A stretch of 64,000 nucleotides of DNA from Pedobacter sp. FW305-3-2-15-E-R2A2 (GTDB taxonomy: Bacteria; Bacteroidota; Bacteroidia; Sphingobacteriales; Sphingobacteriaceae): NCBI RefSeq assembly GCF_038446955.1, contig NZ_CP151803.1, positions 6,758,001 through 6,822,000 of the forward strand, in the 5' to 3' direction. Of the stretch, positions 61,601 to 64,000 are shown in pieces. A program made the translations under genes and the position numbers. The notes beneath the pieces were generated by a model, which saw nothing but the letters and a program-made list of their open reading frames with translations, was not told where the DNA came from and ran no database searches. The stretch's first letter is position 1. Each line of letters begins with the position of its first letter.

Positions 61601-64000
61601 TTCTCCAAACGCAGTGGTCAGCGGACTCGTTGCTGGAGAAACCTATACCTTCAGCTGGACAATATCCGGCACAGGAACCTGTAATCCATCCGTTGCCACT
61701 GTCCGTATTACCGTTAACCCGCCAACCATAGCAGGAACACTTGCAGGAGACCGAACTACTGTTTGTTACGGCGTAAATACCGGACAGATTACCTTAACCG
61801 GACACATCGGGACGATACAACGATGGGAAAGTTCAACTGATGGCAGCAGCTGGCTGATAATCGACAATACGAGCCCTATCTTAAACTTCAGTAACCTAAC
61901 CCTAACCACCCAATACCGCGCAGTGCTGAAAAATGGTGCTTGCGACGAAAAAACAACGGCAGCAATCCCCATTACCATAATTCCTGCAATCAGTATCGCA
62001 GCAGCCGGTGCGGATCAGCAACACTGCAATGTGCTCGTTTTCCAGCTTTCAGGAAATGTGCCAAACACCGGCAACGGAGAAAGCGGCAGATGGTCCATGA
62101 TACAAGGCGATCCCAATGCCCTGATTACTGACCCCAGAGCTCCGCAAACTACAGTTACAGCAGTTAGTCCCGGGACTTATAAATTCCGATGGACGATTAC
62201 CGGCTCTGCAATCTGTGATCCTACGGCTGATGAAGTCAGCATTACGAATCTTCCCGGGATTATCAATATCATTGGCAATCCAAGACCCATAGTTTGCTAT
62301 GGACAGGTCATTAATATTACCAATACTGCTCTTTCAGGCGGAGACAATACTTATATCTATATTTGGGAAAATAGCCGCAATGGAATTGATTGGAACGTCA
62401 TCCCCGATCAGAACGGAGCAGACTTAAACTTTAACCTTCTGGAAACTTTAAGCTTCAGAAGGATCGTGAAAAGTGGAGCTTGTACGGAGCCCAGCAATGT
62501 GATTCGTATTATCGCCTTGCCGCCAATTACCAACAATACCATCAGCGCTCCTCAGACCATTTGTCCCGGATTGACACCCGCAAAACTGGAAGGAACGCTC
62601 CCACAAGGAGGAAACGGTAGCAATTACCTTTACCAATGGCAATCCAGTCTGGACGGATCTGCCTGGGCTAATATTCCAGGAGCAAAATTTCAGGACCATC
62701 AACCTGCTGTGCTTGGCGTCACGACCCATTTCCGACGTTTAGCAGGTAGTATTGAATGCAGCGGGGCATTGCAAAATGAAAGCAGCCCGATTAAGATTAC
62801 CGTAAAACCAAATGCGAAGGCTGCGTTCAGCTTTAATACCGATAAAGGGTGTATCCCCTTTAATATTGATGCAGAAAACATAAAGGCCCTCCCCTTTCCT
62901 GAAGGAAATAGCACCTATATCTGGTATGCAAATGGCGTTAAAATAGGAGAAGGAATTGTATTTCCAGGATACACCATTTCGACCAGCAATCAATCTGTAG
63001 TGATCAAACTCGTGACCAGCAGCAGTCAGAATTGCCTTCCTGATGAATTCAGTCATACCTTCGGTACCCAGCAAAATGTAACCGCCGCTTATACACAAAG
63101 TGCAACCGAAGGTTGCGGACCCTTATTGGTAAATTTCGTCAACACCTCTACTTCTCTGACCAATGCAACCTTCAAATGGGATTTTGGAAATGGTACAACT
63201 TCCACACAAACCTTAGCCCCTCCGGTCACATTTTTACCTGACCCATCGGGAGATGACATCAGCTATACCGTGACTTTAACTGCAATTACTTCTTGTGGTG
63301 AAAACACATTCACTTCTGCTATTTTAGTAAAAGCGAAACCGAAAGCAGTATTCTCTCCGGATAAAGTAGCTGGTTGTTCCCCCATGAAAGTAACGTTCAG
63401 CAATACCTCTCCGGGGGCGACAAATACCTTTTACTATGATTTTGGAGATGGCAGCCCGATATTTACCACCAGGGATAAATCCTCCGTTGAGCATATCTAT
63501 AATACCCTGATCACGCAGGATTTTACCGTAAAAATGATTGCAGAGAATGAATGTGGAACAAATGAGCAAAGTTTTGTCATCAGGGTAGCACCCAATACCA
63601 TCACACCTGAACTCGTGGTGAATGCCAATGAAAAAGAAGGATGTGCCCCATTCACAGTAAACTTCTACAACAATTCCAAAGGTGCCAATCTATTTAAGTA
63701 TGATTTTGGGGATGGCGCCACCCTGCTGACCAGAACCGCTCCGGAGGTCGTTCCCCATACCTTCGAAAGACCCGGAATCTATACCGTGAATCTGACCGCC
63801 TCCAATGGCTGTTCCGTGGTCAGTACCTCCGAAACCATCACCGTGCTGGAACAACCTTTAACGGCTTTCAGTGCCAACAATACGACCGGTTGTCCGGGAA
63901 TGGTAGTTAAATTTATCAATACCAGCACCGGTGCTGTTTCCCAGCTCTGGGACTTTGGCGACGGGACCAGCTCCAACGAGTTTGAGCCCTCACATGTTTA
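58671..64000 (+). CDS. Giant secreted PKD-repeat protein, 3' end outside the window
   Basis: The frame is open from the ATG at 58671 to the right edge, giving 1776 codons with no stop. A signal peptide spans about 1-23 (ending GAFSQ). Residues 24 to about 1450 hold a series of Ig-like and PKD-like beta domains with paired Cys and motifs such as IDWGDS, YTFSWTISG and YKFRWTITG. Four typical PKD domains follow, seen from WDFGNG (about 1503), YDFGDG (about 1589), YDFGDG (about 1677) and WDFGDG (about 1760), spaced 83-88 residues. Such proteins in Bacteroidota usually end in a type IX secretion or gliding-associated C-terminal domain and act at the cell surface in adhesion or motility; that end is not visible here. 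Confidence 0.9.
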   Translation, partial: MVKRFAFLTIIVFFCQLTGAFSQIILTVADPGPYTPGSGITAMLELQEGSCFKPGNVFELYLSDANGNFSGNNRIGTYNGFYTTFVNGVIPAVLPGMNYRLQVKSTSPSFVSNPSVPFEIKAGPTVSAAVGSSPELPTAGPSATKEAFGRCPGIANVVFDFTNTSTVSSIVTASIQNELSKLNVANLTFSPESPIQSFTAPLGHYTLIVKAGLNGTMSTKAYMLINNTTNNSFGTTGGSIVCLPGGYLQFPVDLTQNGIKNNYPGTTYQIDWGDSQGRPEVYTLCDLQLGYVRHEYLLPSCGSPVYNTGTGPRYNVFGINIAAVSPFCGITGGELSTYVKVVKKPENSFSYPATGCTGSTINFLNTSMLGESEANNPICADNDVKYNWYVDNVKKAANLPRSAIFQYRFTSPGIYSIKLESVTSGQCNGESVTRQICIQNPPKPDFDFNGITNTHCAPFEIQAHDKSILDNRCGTNHTYNWVVTKSNRNANSSEVTFTNGIPQPTFKFLKQGTYEITLKISSAACGEVSTAPPQRIIIIDSTPTITLASKVDLCRPGLYKYDDQTTGPTKVVFFGTELDVADTYTWAITAADGTPLTNADFSFENGTKVNSKFPDILFKQYLSYKVAVTHKNSCGSITREQLITFYPSPIVKITADKNPICYDASVNLTGVVSNGNYIASRWVGAGTFSNQVDNLSSNYIPTQQERDLHKATIKLIVSTNLTGLCAEVEDVIEIGIFPKNAGTNAAQQICSGSPLSYDPATGISLPGSSFSWTAKNTDLNAGNSFSPAGSGKILDVILNSSSTDNAVVVYEITPSLNGCAGIPFTFTVTVYPKPSATAVLSKPVICSSGLSGITLTPSFPGIKYTWTSVATNGVTGNHDQLIPTATTAINETLVNTGDRAGTVTYKIIPVSATGCPGEEITVIITVDPAVTVATAGRDISICEALTSRLDGNQPKSTETGAWLLTSGQTGVTFSDLHSPNAVVSGLVAGETYTFSWTISGTGTCNPSVATVRITVNPPTIAGTLAGDRTTVCYGVNTGQITLTGHIGTIQRWESSTDGSSWLIIDNTSPILNFSNLTLTTQYRAVLKNGACDEKTTAAIPITIIPAISIAAAGADQQHCNVLVFQLSGNVPNTGNGESGRWSMIQGDPNALITDPRAPQTTVTAVSPGTYKFRWTITGSAICDPTADEVSITNLPGIINIIGNPRPIVCYGQVINITNTALSGGDNTYIYIWENSRNGIDWNVIPDQNGADLNFNLLETLSFRRIVKSGACTEPSNVIRIIALPPITNNTISAPQTICPGLTPAKLEGTLPQGGNGSNYLYQWQSSLDGSAWANIPGAKFQDHQPAVLGVTTHFRRLAGSIECSGALQNESSPIKITVKPNAKAAFSFNTDKGCIPFNIDAENIKALPFPEGNSTYIWYANGVKIGEGIVFPGYTISTSNQSVVIKLVTSSSQNCLPDEFSHTFGTQQNVTAAYTQSATEGCGPLLVNFVNTSTSLTNATFKWDFGNGTTSTQTLAPPVTFLPDPSGDDISYTVTLTAITSCGENTFTSAILVKAKPKAVFSPDKVAGCSPMKVTFSNTSPGATNTFYYDFGDGSPIFTTRDKSSVEHIYNTLITQDFTVKMIAENECGTNEQSFVIRVAPNTITPELVVNANEKEGCAPFTVNFYNNSKGANLFKYDFGDGATLLTRTAPEVVPHTFERPGIYTVNLTASNGCSVVSTSETITVLEQPLTAFSANNTTGCPGMVVKFINTSTGAVSQLWDFGDGTSSNEFEPSHV

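Noticed and set aside
1..64000. CRISPR arrays, tRNA, rRNA, transposases, integrases or phage genes.
   Set aside because: No repeats, clover-leaf patterns or mobile-element proteins were found on either strand by eye.

Overview
The window reads as chromosomal DNA of a Bacteroidota bacterium, most likely a Sphingobacteriaceae member close to Pedobacter. The evidence is a SusC/SusD pair, several TonB-dependent receptors with carboxypeptidase-like regulatory domains, an ECF sigma/FecR/receptor cassette, DUF4251, DUF4249 and DUF6266 proteins, PKD-repeat secreted proteins, promoters of the TTTG...TAnnTTTG type, few Shine-Dalgarno sequences, and a SecA of about 1100 residues. I see no tRNA, rRNA, CRISPR array, transposase, integrase or phage gene.

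Layout. Positions 1-8.8 kb: the tail of a DUF4251 gene, then a long minus-strand series (SPOR protein, M20 amidohydrolase, unknown exported protein, class C beta-lactamase-like hydrolase, SGNH hydrolase, dnaG, yraN, glutaminyl cyclotransferase-like lipoprotein). 8.8-13.6 kb: secA, and an ECF sigma factor with an overlapping membrane partner. 13.8-25.8 kb: purD, an outer-membrane barrel, a DUF6266 protein, a TlpA-like thioredoxin, a ureohydrolase-fold protein that has lost metal ligands, an operon of epimerase, SerB-ACT fusion and tryptophan 2,3-dioxygenase, two small secreted unknowns, and ilvE. 25.9-33.1 kb: a DPP-IV-type peptidase and a SusC/SusD pair. 33.2-40.2 kb: a TPR/HTH regulator, a TonB receptor, a beta-helix lipoprotein and a beta-propeller phytase, which together look like a phytate (or organic phosphate) scavenging locus. 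40.2-43.8 kb: two tandem paralogous AsmA-like proteins. 43.9-49.4 kb: an iron-type regulatory cassette on the minus strand (CHRD-like lipoprotein, ECF sigma, FecR, STN-TonB receptor, DUF4249 lipoprotein). 49.5-51.3 kb: an overlapping glycosyltransferase and TIGR04325 methyltransferase pair. 51.5-58.5 kb: a housekeeping block of miaB, sigma-54 activator, lptE, unknown, secG, groES and groEL. 58.7 kb to the right edge: the first 1776 codons of a giant PKD-repeat secreted protein with no stop inside the window.

How the parts fit. Much of the window concerns envelope biogenesis and nutrient capture: SecA and SecG move proteins out, LptE helps place LPS, and TonB receptors with surface lipoproteins and secreted enzymes (phytase, DPP-IV) capture phosphate, peptides and probably iron complexes. 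The items most worth a second look are the phytase/TonB/beta-helix locus with its own TPR-HTH regulator, the SerB protein fused to a SerA remnant lacking its NAD-binding domain, the metal-site-deficient ureohydrolase, the twin AsmA-like genes, the CHRD lipoprotein heading the sigma/FecR cassette, and a degenerate SAM-I-riboswitch-like stretch with no gene behind it. Protein family names come from recalled motifs; no database search was run.
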